Source of the DNA: Marisalimonas marina
GTDB lineage: Bacteria; Pseudomonadota; Alphaproteobacteria; Puniceispirillales; Marisalimonadaceae
Reading direction: 5' to 3'
DNA: 64,000 nt
Assembly: GCA_038131365.1 (NCBI GenBank)
Contig: JAYPPH010000005.1
Location: forward strand, 310,001-374,000
The notes below the pieces were generated by a model. The model searched no databases. It saw nothing but the letters and a program-made list of their open reading frames with translations, and was not told where the DNA came from. Shown piece after piece: positions 17,181 through 25,066 of the stretch (position 1 is its first letter; each line of letters starts with the position of its first letter). The translations under genes and the position numbers were made by a program.

Positions 17181-18587
17181 TTAAAGCATACAAAAATCTC
17201 TGGAAATATATTTTCCTAAATTTTTATTAACTTGGAATTCATTCTGATCATAAATTTTATTACCTCTTAACCAAGTTTGTATTGGCCATCCAGTAATATC
17301 TAAACCTTCGTATGGCGTATAGTCGGAACCATGACTTAGATTAATTTGTTGAATTTTATTTTTTTTATTAGGATCCCAAATTGTAATGTCGGCATCAGAA
17401 CCAACCTTAATAGATCCTTTTTGAGGATAAAGGCCATACATTTTGGCAGGATTTGTAGAAGTTAGCTCTACAAATCTTTCTAAACTAATTCTATTTTTGC
17501 TTACACCTTCAGAAAACAAAATTGGCAATCTTGTTTCCACTCCTGGAATACCATTAGGAACCCATTTGAAAGATGTTCTTGCTCCAGGTCTATCTTTACC
17601 CTTACTATCTTTAAAACGGAAGGGACAATGATCTGATGAAAATATGTCAAAAGTTCCATCAATTAATCCATCCCAAATAGCTTGTTGGCTTTCTAAATCT
17701 CTTGGTGGAGGAGAGCATACGTATTTCGCACCTTCAAAATCCATATTCAGGCCCTTCATATCATCTTCTGTTAAACAAATATATTGAGGACAAGTTTCAG
17801 AAAAAATTTTGATGCCTTTCTCTTTTGCCCATTTAATTTGAGATAGTGCCTCTTCTCCAGAAACATGAACAATAACGATTGGAATATCAACTATTTGAGC
17901 ATGGCTAATGGCTCTGTGTGTTGCCTCTCTCTCCACAATTTGAGGTCTAGACAATCCATGATAATAAGGAGCTAATTTTCCTTCATCTTCTAATTTTTTA
18001 GTTAAAAATCTAATAGCATCATATCCTTCAGCATGGACCATAACTAGTGTTTTCTCATTCTTAGCTACTTCGAAAACTTTTAACAGTTCTTCATCATTTA
18101 AAACTAGATCGTCATATGTCATAAATACTTTGAAAGAGGTATAACCATCTCTTGCTAGTGCAGGAAGCTCTTGACCTAAAACTTGTGGTGAGGGATCACT
18201 TATAATTAAGTGAAATGAAGTATCAACAAACAAATTGCCATTGGCCTTTTTATGATAATTTTCTACACATTCTCTGAGGGATTGTCCTTTTTCTTGCATG
18301 GCAAAGGGTAAAACTGTGGTATTACCTCCAGCTGCGGCAGATTTTGTAGCGCTTTGAAAATTATCAGCCATCTCAACGTCTGGTCCTGATGGTTGATCTA
18401 TGTGGACATGGGCGTCTATACCACCAGGCAAAACTAATAGATTAGAAACATCCTCTACAATTTTTCCTTCAGCATTAATCTTACCTATTTCACTAATTTT
18501 TCCATCAGCAACACCAATGTCACATTCTTCCACACCATTTTCAGTTACTATTTTCCCATTTTTAAAAACAACATCAAATTTTTTCAT
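17181..18587 (-). CDS. Dihydropyrimidinase/hydantoinase-type amidohydrolase (candidate allantoinase)
   Basis: A 468-residue cyclic-amide hydrolase. Motifs are GGIDAHVHIDQPSGPDVEMA near 54-73 for the first metal ligands, SFKVFMTYDDLVL near 149 with the Lys that is carboxylated, HAEG, IVHVSGEEAL, and SSDHCPF with the catalytic Asp. The FMTYDDL tyrosine is the one that contacts the ring in D-hydantoinases and dihydropyrimidinases. In this position, between puuD and allantoicase, it probably opens allantoin to allantoate, although dihydropyrimidinase chemistry is equally consistent with the sequence. A second, unrelated allantoinase candidate (PuuE type) lies at 22524-23429. GGAG precedes the ATG. 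Confidence 0.85.
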   Translation of the reverse strand: MKKFDVVFKNGKIVTENGVEECDIGVADGKISEIGKINAEGKIVEDVSNLLVLPGGIDAHVHIDQPSGPDVEMADNFQSATKSAAAGGNTTVLPFAMQEKGQSLRECVENYHKKANGNLFVDTSFHLIISDPSPQVLGQELPALARDGYTSFKVFMTYDDLVLNDEELLKVFEVAKNEKTLVMVHAEGYDAIRFLTKKLEDEGKLAPYYHGLSRPQIVEREATHRAISHAQIVDIPIVIVHVSGEEALSQIKWAKEKGIKIFSETCPQYICLTEDDMKGLNMDFEGAKYVCSPPPRDLESQQAIWDGLIDGTFDIFSSDHCPFRFKDSKGKDRPGARTSFKWVPNGIPGVETRLPILFSEGVSKNRISLERFVELTSTNPAKMYGLYPQKGSIKVGSDADITIWDPNKKNKIQQINLSHGSDYTPYEGLDITGWPIQTWLRGNKIYDQNEFQVNKNLGKYISRDFCML

Positions 18588-18604
18588 ATAATATTCTCCA
18601 ACGA

Positions 18605-19828
18605 CTATTTACTTTTGAGATTATATACACTTAAATAAAGTCGATTTATCAAACTCCTCTCATTGTCTTCGAGAAAAGAAATATTTCCTGGTGGCATTGC
18701 GTAAGATAATACTGACTGTTTATGTATACTTTCAATATTGTTAATTATATCTTCAGATGTTTCTAAGTTAACTAATTTGGGTGCATGTTTCATATTTTCC
18801 CATAAAGGTTCTCTTGCATGACACATAGAACATTTAGAAACAATGATTTCCTTCGCATTTAGAAGTGTGTCTTCAGGAATTTTTTCTATTAAAGAAGCTG
18901 TATTCTTTATTGTAGGTAGTTGTGGTTTACCTAAGTCTGAAATATAGAAAATTAATGATGCTAGTAAAATTATTGGAAAACAAACCCAATAAGGCGGTTT
19001 TGCCCCAGTGTGTTTAATGTTAAAAAAATGTCTAATTAGAGCTCCAATTATAAGTATTATTGAAATAATTAACCAAGAATATTCCGTAGCATAAATAAGA
19101 GGATAATGATTTGAAATCATAATAAAAATTACTGGCAGCGTTAAATAATTATTATGAAGGGAACGTTGTTTAGCAATAGCACCATGAATAGGATTGGGTG
19201 TATCATTTGCTAATAAACTTTTAACAACTTTTTTTTGACCAGGAATAATAATCATGAGGACATTTGCAACCATTATAGTACCTAGAACAGTACCAATCTG
19301 CATGAAAGCCCCTCTATAACTGAATATTTCAGAGTAAACCCATGACATTACAGTTATCAAAATAAATATTGAGCAAATAAGTACATAGACGTTCGTTTTT
19401 AATGATATTCGGCATATGAAATCATAGATAACCCACCCAAAAATTATTCCTAATAAAGAGATTATTACTGCTTCGTATTTTTCAAGATCGTATTTTTCAA
19501 GATCAATCATGTATAGTTCAGCACCTGCATAATAAATAAGAGCTAATAATGCAAAACCTGAAAACCAAGTTGCGTAAGCTTCCCATTTAAACCAAGTTAA
19601 TTCAGAAGGTAATTTTGATGGCGCTACTAGATACTTAACTAGATGATAAAAGCCACCACCATGAACTTGCCATGCTTCTCCATGAGCTTTCTCTGGAAGA
19701 TCTTTGTTTTGCTTTAAACTTAAGTCTAATGCTATGAAATAAAAACTTGAACCAATCCAAGCAATCCCAGCTATAACATGAAACCATCTTAGAACGAGTT
19801 CTGACCATTCTTGAAATAAAAACGACAC
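18605..19828 (-). CDS. puuD: Membrane urate oxidase PuuD with C-terminal cytochrome c domain
   Basis: A 407-residue inner-membrane urate oxidase converting urate to 5-hydroxyisourate and passing electrons to the respiratory chain. It begins with WSELVLRWFHVIAGIAWIGS, the conserved first helix of the DUF989/PuuD family, followed by HGEAWQVHGGGFYHLVKY and about seven to nine membrane helices. The C-terminal c-type haem motif CSMCH is near residue 333, with a later Met-containing YAMPPGN as likely sixth ligand. Start is GTG, with AGGGAG located in the end of the HIU hydrolase gene three bases upstream of the stop, so the genes are coupled. Length is exactly that expected of the fused form. Confidence 0.92.
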   Translation of the reverse strand: MSFLFQEWSELVLRWFHVIAGIAWIGSSFYFIALDLSLKQNKDLPEKAHGEAWQVHGGGFYHLVKYLVAPSKLPSELTWFKWEAYATWFSGFALLALIYYAGAELYMIDLEKYDLEKYEAVIISLLGIIFGWVIYDFICRISLKTNVYVLICSIFILITVMSWVYSEIFSYRGAFMQIGTVLGTIMVANVLMIIIPGQKKVVKSLLANDTPNPIHGAIAKQRSLHNNYLTLPVIFIMISNHYPLIYATEYSWLIISIILIIGALIRHFFNIKHTGAKPPYWVCFPIILLASLIFYISDLGKPQLPTIKNTASLIEKIPEDTLLNAKEIIVSKCSMCHAREPLWENMKHAPKLVNLETSEDIINNIESIHKQSVLSYAMPPGNISFLEDNERSLINRLYLSVYNLKSK

Positions 19829-19831
19829 TTG

Positions 19832-20182
19832 TTAGCTCCCTCTGTAGGTGCTGTATCCAAAAGGAGATAGTAACAACGGTATATGGTAATGCTCAGAATT
19901 ATTACTAATAAAAAAACGTATTGGTATTTTATCAAGGAAAATTTGTTTCAAATTTTTATCATGTTTTTTTAAGTAATCACCTGCAAAAAATAATAATTCA
20001 TAATGAGCCACTTCTAAATTATTTGCAGATAATAATGGTTCATCTACCCGGCCATCTGCATTAGTTGAAACAGTTTTAATTAAAATTCTTTCGCTATTTT
20101 GTATTTTGTATAATTTAATTTTAAGTTCTGCTGCAGGTTTCCCCTTGCTAGTGTCAAGAACATGAGTTGAGAGACCTGCCAT
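19832..20182 (-). CDS. uraH: 5-Hydroxyisourate hydrolase (transthyretin-like)
   Basis: A 116-residue protein that hydrolyses 5-hydroxyisourate to OHCU. Diagnostic elements are the N-terminal LSTHVLDTSKGKPA with its catalytic His, the internal GRVDEPLL, HYHIPLLLSPFGY, and the terminal YRGS, which is the exact C-terminal signature of bacterial HIU hydrolases and separates them from transthyretin. It is first in a leftward operon and precedes puuD by 3 bases. The divergent uraD gene encodes the next enzyme of the same pathway. Confidence 0.95.
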   Translation of the reverse strand: MAGLSTHVLDTSKGKPAAELKIKLYKIQNSERILIKTVSTNADGRVDEPLLSANNLEVAHYELLFFAGDYLKKHDKNLKQIFLDKIPIRFFISNNSEHYHIPLLLSPFGYSTYRGS

Positions 20183-20250
20183 TTATTTCTCTGTTTAAAT
20201 TTATATAAAATATGCTTAAATGCATAAAGATAATAATCTCAGGTGAATTA

Positions 20251-20772
20251 ATGTACAATGAATCTTTTAAATTTCTTTCTCAAAAAATGGATAAAGGTGA
20301 AATAATAGACCTTCTAAAAAGTATTTATGAACATTCAGCTTGGGTGCCAGAAAGACTTCTGTCTCAAAATATTAGTGAGATTAAAACAAAAGAACAACTC
20401 CAGTTAATGATGCAAAAGATTGTTGATAATGCTTCAGAAATAGAGAAACTTAACCTGATCAAGGCGCATCCAGAACTTGGTAAAAAACTTAAAAAACAAG
20501 AAAAACTTACAAAATTCTCTGAAGAAGAACAAAAGTCTGCTGGCTTAGATCAATGCTCTGATGAGGAGTTTGAAATTTTAACTAAACTTAATAATGACTA
20601 TAGATTAAAATTTGAATTTCCATTTATTATTGCCGTAAGAGGTTTAAGTAAAAACCAGATTATAGATAATATGAAAAAAAGAGTTAATAACAGTAAATCT
20701 CAAGAATTTGAAACTGCAATAAATGAAATTCACAAAATAGCTAAATTGAGAATTAAAGATTTACCCTATTGA
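20251..20772 (+). CDS. uraD: 2-Oxo-4-hydroxy-4-carboxy-5-ureidoimidazoline (OHCU) decarboxylase
   Basis: A protein of about 173 residues that decarboxylates OHCU to (S)-allantoin. The pattern IYEHSAWVPERL, then KAHPELGKK with the catalytic His, QKSAGLD, and FEFPFIIAVRG is typical. An upstream ATG at 20212 would add 13 residues, but AGGTGA at 20241-20246 is correctly spaced for the ATG at 20251, and family proteins begin about there. It is divergent from uraH and heads the rightward run continuing with a DapA-like aldolase, a racemase homologue and PuuE. Confidence 0.92.
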   Translation: MYNESFKFLSQKMDKGEIIDLLKSIYEHSAWVPERLLSQNISEIKTKEQLQLMMQKIVDNASEIEKLNLIKAHPELGKKLKKQEKLTKFSEEEQKSAGLDQCSDEEFEILTKLNNDYRLKFEFPFIIAVRGLSKNQIIDNMKKRVNNSKSQEFETAINEIHKIAKLRIKDLPY

Positions 20773-20815
20773 AGAGAGAAATCATTTTTATTAGTAATAA
20801 AATATGGGAATATAA

Positions 20816-21769
20816 ATGATAAAAAAATTCAAGGAAATGAAAGGTGTAATTGCTATAGCAACCACACCATTTAACAACGAAAACACAATTGATTTTGAAT
20901 CCGTTGATAGTCTTTCAGAATATTATTTAGAAAGTAAAGTCTCTGGAGTGACAATACTCGGTGTTATGGGCGAAGCTCATAAACTTAATATTGAAGAACA
21001 AAAATTATTAATAAAAAGATATATAGGCAAATTAATTAATAGTGTCCCTGTAATTGTAGGGGTTTCTAATCCAGGTCTTGATAATTTGGAATTACTTTCG
21101 AAATTTTCAATGGATACTGGTGCTTCTGGTGTGATGATTTCTGGTTATAATGGTTTAAAAAACGATGATCAAATTAAAAATTATTTCAATCAAGTTATAG
21201 AACGTACACAAGATATTCCAATATGCTTACAGGATTATCCTCCTACAACTAACGTTTATTTTTCTGAAAGTGTTATAAATGATGTTATGGAGAACCATCC
21301 ATCAATTGAAATGTTTAAACATGAAGATTGCCCAGGACATAACAAACTATCAAGACTTTTAAGATATAGAGACTCTAATTTAAATAAAAAATATAGTGTT
21401 TTTGTTGGTAATGGAGGTCTGTATGTTCCTCAAGAACTTGAAAGAGGTGCTGACGGAATTATGACTGGTTTTGCCTTTACTGAAATTTTGGTAAATTTAT
21501 ATGATCTATTTTCTAATAATCAAAAAGAAATAGCAGAGGACTTGTTCGACATATTTTTACCATTGATAAGGCATGAACAACAATTTGGAATTGGCTTAGG
21601 TTTAAGAAAATATGTTTTACAAAAAAGAGGTATAATTAAATCTTCAAAAGTAAGATCACCTGGGCCTGTTCTTACTGAAGATGACATCAAAGAAATTGAA
21701 CATTTATTAAGTAGACTAAAATCAAAATTAATAGAAAGAGATATTCCAATCCCTAGAGGTTTAAATTAG
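20816..21769 (+). CDS. DapA-superfamily aldolase/dehydratase, unknown substrate
   Basis: A 317-residue TIM-barrel protein of the dihydrodipicolinate synthase superfamily. It retains GVMGEAHKLN in place of the usual GTTGE loop, a likely catalytic Tyr in LQDYPP, and a Schiff-base Lys in MFKHEDCPG. The long C-terminal tail and the KHEDCPG sequence set it apart from true DapA. The gene is sandwiched between OHCU decarboxylase and a hydantoin-racemase homologue that begins four bases after its stop, so a role in handling a purine- or hydantoin-derived keto acid is plausible. No specific activity can be assigned. Confidence 0.8.
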   Translation: MIKKFKEMKGVIAIATTPFNNENTIDFESVDSLSEYYLESKVSGVTILGVMGEAHKLNIEEQKLLIKRYIGKLINSVPVIVGVSNPGLDNLELLSKFSMDTGASGVMISGYNGLKNDDQIKNYFNQVIERTQDIPICLQDYPPTTNVYFSESVINDVMENHPSIEMFKHEDCPGHNKLSRLLRYRDSNLNKKYSVFVGNGGLYVPQELERGADGIMTGFAFTEILVNLYDLFSNNQKEIAEDLFDIFLPLIRHEQQFGIGLGLRKYVLQKRGIIKSSKVRSPGPVLTEDDIKEIEHLLSRLKSKLIERDIPIPRGLN

Positions 21770-21773
21770 AAAT

Positions 21774-22520
21774 ATGAAAATTTTACTTTTTAACCCAAAT
21801 ACCACTGAATCTATAACTGAAAAGCTTTATGAAACTGCAAAATTAGTAAATGGTCATGACACAAATTTAATTCCAATGACAGCAACAAAAGGTTTTCCAT
21901 ATATTTCAACAAAAGTTGAAGCACAGATTACTGGTACTTTGGTATTAGAAAAATTAGCGGAAATACATTCAGAATATGATGCAATAATTATAGCAGCTTT
22001 TGGTGATCCTGGTTTGATTGCAGCAAGGACATTGTTTAATTTGCCAATCATTGGATTAGGAGAGGCAGCTATGTTAAGCGCCTGTCTATTTGGTAAGAAA
22101 TTTTCTATTATCTCCTTCACAAATGCAATGGCCTCTTGGTACGAAGAAAGCGTAGAATTACTTGGTTTACAATCTAGATATGCAGGATTTAGGGCTATCG
22201 ATGGTGTTAATTTATCTATAGATAAAATTCAATCATTACAAAAAAAATCTTTAATTGAGTCTGCGAACAATGCCATAGACATTGATGGTGGGGAGGTCGT
22301 CATTTTTGCAGGAGCTCCATTGTCGGGATTTAAAAAAATTGTTCAGAACGAGATTAGAGTCCCTGTAATTGATTGTGCTGAGGCAGCTGTAAAGCAGGCA
22401 GAATTAGCTGTCACTATGAATCAAAATATTACTAATAAAAATAAACTCCCCCCTAAATTATCTGTAGGAATTGATCAAAAACTTTCTGAAATAATCTCTC
22501 ATAAAATTAGTAACGGTTGA
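21774..22520 (+). CDS. Asp/Glu/hydantoin racemase family protein lacking both catalytic cysteines
   Basis: A 248-residue member of the Asp/Glu racemase fold, opening with KILLFNPNTTESIT. In hydantoin and allantoin racemases the first catalytic Cys lies in ACFxDPG; here the segment is AAFGDPG with Ala75. The second Cys lies in GCAGM; here it is AGAPLSG with Ala181. Cys103 and Cys201 exist but not at those sites. The two-base racemisation mechanism therefore seems impossible, and a hydrolase, decarboxylase or lyase activity, or a binding role, should be considered. It lies four bases after the DapA-like gene and four before puuE. Confidence 0.82.
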   Translation: MKILLFNPNTTESITEKLYETAKLVNGHDTNLIPMTATKGFPYISTKVEAQITGTLVLEKLAEIHSEYDAIIIAAFGDPGLIAARTLFNLPIIGLGEAAMLSACLFGKKFSIISFTNAMASWYEESVELLGLQSRYAGFRAIDGVNLSIDKIQSLQKKSLIESANNAIDIDGGEVVIFAGAPLSGFKKIVQNEIRVPVIDCAEAAVKQAELAVTMNQNITNKNKLPPKLSVGIDQKLSEIISHKISNG

Positions 22521-22523
22521 AAA

Positions 22524-23429
22524 ATGGGAAGAGATTTTATTGGTTATGGTAAAGACAAACCAAAAATATTTTGGCCACAAAATAACAAAATGGCTGTGTC
22601 ATTTGTTGTAAATATCGAGGAGGGTGCAGAGCTCTCAATTTCATCAGGTGATAGTCAAAATGAGTATATATACGAAAATAATCAAGTTAAAATTTTAGAT
22701 ATTCCAGATCTTTGTATGGAGTCTCATTTTGAATATGGCTTAAGATCAGGTATTTGGCGTATTTTTGATATTTTTGATAAGTATGATGTAAAAGCTACTT
22801 TTAGTTGTTGTTCTCGTGCTTTAGAAAAGTCACCTTGGCTAATTAATGAAATTTTGAGCAGGAAGCATGAAATATCGGCTCATGGTGTCAAATGGGTTTC
22901 TCATGCCTACCTCAATAAAAAAGAGGAAAGAGAAATTATTAATGATTGTTACTCATCAATATTAAAACTGTCAGGGCATCCACCAAGGGGTTGGCACACA
23001 AAATCAAGTACATCTCCATTTACAAGAGACCTTTTGATAGAGCATGGTGGTTTCATTTATGACTCTAATGCATATAATGATGACCTTCCATATGTAATCA
23101 AAAAAAATAATAAGAAATTTGTGATTATCCCTTATTCATTTGATACCAATGACATGAGATTTGATGGAAATAATGGTTTTGTTCATTGTGATGATTTTAG
23201 TGGTTATTGTAGAGAATCATTTAATCAACTTATTTCTGAAACAAATAACGGTTATATCAAAATGATGTCTATTGGATTACATCCTAGAATTATTGGAAGA
23301 CCAGGCAGAATTAAGGGATTGGAGGATTTTATAAAATATATAAAAACCTTTGAAAATGTTTGGTTTCCCAAGAGAGTCGAAATAGCAAATTATTGCTTAG
23401 AAGAAGATACCTTCAATTTTTTTGATTAA
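22524..23429 (+). CDS. puuE: PuuE-type allantoinase (polysaccharide-deacetylase fold)
   Basis: A 301-residue protein of the cofactor-light allantoinase family related to polysaccharide deacetylases. The start GRDFIGYGKDKPKIFWP, followed by FVVNIEEGAELS, then HGVKWVSHAYL, and HGGFIYDSNAYNDDLPY match the PuuE pattern. It hydrolyses (S)-allantoin to allantoate. With OHCU decarboxylase a few genes upstream, it would complete the pathway even without the amidohydrolase at 17181-18587. Slightly divergent positions, such as the missing Arg of the usual GR before the STSPFTR segment, leave a related cyclic ureide as an alternative substrate. Confidence 0.8.
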   Translation: MGRDFIGYGKDKPKIFWPQNNKMAVSFVVNIEEGAELSISSGDSQNEYIYENNQVKILDIPDLCMESHFEYGLRSGIWRIFDIFDKYDVKATFSCCSRALEKSPWLINEILSRKHEISAHGVKWVSHAYLNKKEEREIINDCYSSILKLSGHPPRGWHTKSSTSPFTRDLLIEHGGFIYDSNAYNDDLPYVIKKNNKKFVIIPYSFDTNDMRFDGNNGFVHCDDFSGYCRESFNQLISETNNGYIKMMSIGLHPRIIGRPGRIKGLEDFIKYIKTFENVWFPKRVEIANYCLEEDTFNFFD

Positions 23430-23434
23430 TTTTT

Positions 23435-23451
23435 TATCATTAAATGATAAT
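23435..23451. repeat. AT-rich palindrome downstream of puuE
   Basis: TTATCATT and AATGATAA flank a single central A just after the puuE stop, with T-runs on both sides. It could be a weak terminator of the uraD-puuE operon or an operator for the TRAP operon that follows. Its low GC makes either call tentative. Confidence 0.35.
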
Positions 23452-23545
23452 TTTCAACTAAATTTTTTTTACAAAATTAATTAAGTTTGACTCTTTAATT
23501 TCATGAATGCTTAATAAATACACAATTTTTATGAAAGGAATTAAA

Positions 23546-24520
23546 ATGCTTAATAAAATTTTTAAGAAAATGTTTCTTTTTGTAGCACTATGTACTTTTA
23601 GTTTTAATTTGCATGCAGCAGATTGGACAATGGCTTCAGGCTACCCAAAAAGTAACTTCCATACTCAAAATATTATTAAATTTATAGATGAAGTTAAATC
23701 AACGACTTCGGTTAATATAAATTTAAATCCAAATGATACTCTAATTAAATTGGATGCTATTAAGACTTCACTTCAAAGAGGACAAATTCCAATTGGAGAA
23801 ATTAGGTTAGGTATTTATGGTAATGAAGACCCGATGTATATCTTAGCTGGATTACCTTTTATTGCCCCAGATTATTCTAGTGCATGGTTACTAAAAGATG
23901 TTCAAATGGATTACCTTCAAGATAAATTTGCGAAAAAGGGCTTGATGATACTTTATACATCTCCATGGCCAGGTCAGGGATTTTATACTAAGTTTCCTGT
24001 AAATAGTGTAGCTGACTTTAAAGGTAAAAAGTTAAGAATTTACTCAACTGCAACTCAACAAATGGGTTCAATGTTAGGTTTTAATGCTACAATTTTACCA
24101 TTTGCAGAAATTCCTCAAGCTTTTTCAACAGGTCTGATAGAAGCCTTATTTACTAGTCCACAAACAGGTATAGATATACAGGCTTGGGACAATACAAAAC
24201 ACTTCACATATGCAGGTGCTATCTTCAGTAAAAACGCTGTTGTGGTAAGTAAAAAAGCATTTGATGCGTTGTCAAAAAGTGACCAAAGTAATATTCTCGC
24301 AGCTGCGAAAAGAGCAGAGTTAAGAGGATGGGAAATGAGTGCTGAAACAACTAAGAAGCAAATCGATATTCTAAAGAAAAATGGGATGTCTTCTAAAAAT
24401 GCTCCTGATGAGGTTATTAGTAAAATGAAAAGTATCGGTCTTGAAATGATGAAAAGCTGGAGAGCTAAAGCTAGCCCTGAAGCTAATGCAGTATTAGATA
24501 GATACTTATCTATGAGATAA
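23546..24520 (+). CDS. dctP: TRAP transporter DctP-family periplasmic receptor
   Basis: A receptor of about 324 residues with a signal peptide (MLNKIFKKMFLFVALCTF, cleaved after HAA). In-frame upstream ATGs at 23507 and 23531 exist, but AAAGGAA at 23534-23540 is spaced for 23546. The mature part shows KGKKLRIYS near the ligand-binding Arg region, followed by ATILPFAEIPQAFSTGLIEA, the standard DctP hinge. It delivers a carboxylate-bearing solute to DctQM encoded directly downstream. The HyuA/HyuB genes after the transporter suggest a hydantoin, N-carbamoyl or cyclic amide acid as ligand (inference). Confidence 0.88.
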   Translation: MLNKIFKKMFLFVALCTFSFNLHAADWTMASGYPKSNFHTQNIIKFIDEVKSTTSVNINLNPNDTLIKLDAIKTSLQRGQIPIGEIRLGIYGNEDPMYILAGLPFIAPDYSSAWLLKDVQMDYLQDKFAKKGLMILYTSPWPGQGFYTKFPVNSVADFKGKKLRIYSTATQQMGSMLGFNATILPFAEIPQAFSTGLIEALFTSPQTGIDIQAWDNTKHFTYAGAIFSKNAVVVSKKAFDALSKSDQSNILAAAKRAELRGWEMSAETTKKQIDILKKNGMSSKNAPDEVISKMKSIGLEMMKSWRAKASPEANAVLDRYLSMR

Positions 24521-24542
24521 AAAATAAAAAAGAGAGATAATC

Positions 24543-25058
24543 ATGAGAAATATATTAAATAAGATATATCTTTACAGTGGTTATCTCTCTGCATTCTTTA
24601 TGGTTCTGATTGCTCTTACTATAGTAGCTCAAATTTTAGGTAGGTTTGTCAATATAACCGTAGATTCTACTGAAACGGCTGGCTTTAGTTTAGCAGCCCT
24701 AACATTTTTTGGTTTGTCTTATACCTTTCATCATGGTGAACACATAAGAGTTACCTTGTTTACTAGACTTCTTGGAAAAAAACTTAGAAGGTATCAAGAA
24801 CTTTTTTCTTTATTATTTTGTATAATTATAACTAGCTACCTAACTTACTGGAGTTGGGATTTTGTTTATTTTTCCTTTATATTTGATGACATAAGTCCTG
24901 GTCTTCTAGCTATCCCATTTTGGATACCAAGACTTAGTATGTCCGTTGGCGTTACTATATTCCTTATTGCTCTAATTGATGACTTTGTAACAGTTTTAAA
25001 AAGTGAACCTCCCTCATACGTAAAAAATGCTAACCCAATATTAAAAGACAATACCTAG
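24543..25058 (+). CDS. dctQ: TRAP transporter small permease subunit
   Basis: A 171-residue membrane protein with four helices, the normal DctQ topology. Typical segments are ALTIVAQILGRFVN in the first half and FHHGEHIRVTLF between helices two and three, where DctQ proteins carry a conserved Hxx(H/E)IRV. It forms the membrane domain together with DctM, encoded 8 bases downstream, and receives substrate from the DctP receptor upstream. Confidence 0.9.
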   Translation: MRNILNKIYLYSGYLSAFFMVLIALTIVAQILGRFVNITVDSTETAGFSLAALTFFGLSYTFHHGEHIRVTLFTRLLGKKLRRYQELFSLLFCIIITSYLTYWSWDFVYFSFIFDDISPGLLAIPFWIPRLSMSVGVTIFLIALIDDFVTVLKSEPPSYVKNANPILKDNT

Positions 25059-25066
25059 AGAAAAAA

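Noticed and set aside
23507..23560. The repeated ATGCTTAATAAA at 23507 and 23546 as a functional direct repeat
   Set aside because: A 12-base AT-rich repeat in this composition is expected by chance; only the second copy has a spaced ribosome binding site.
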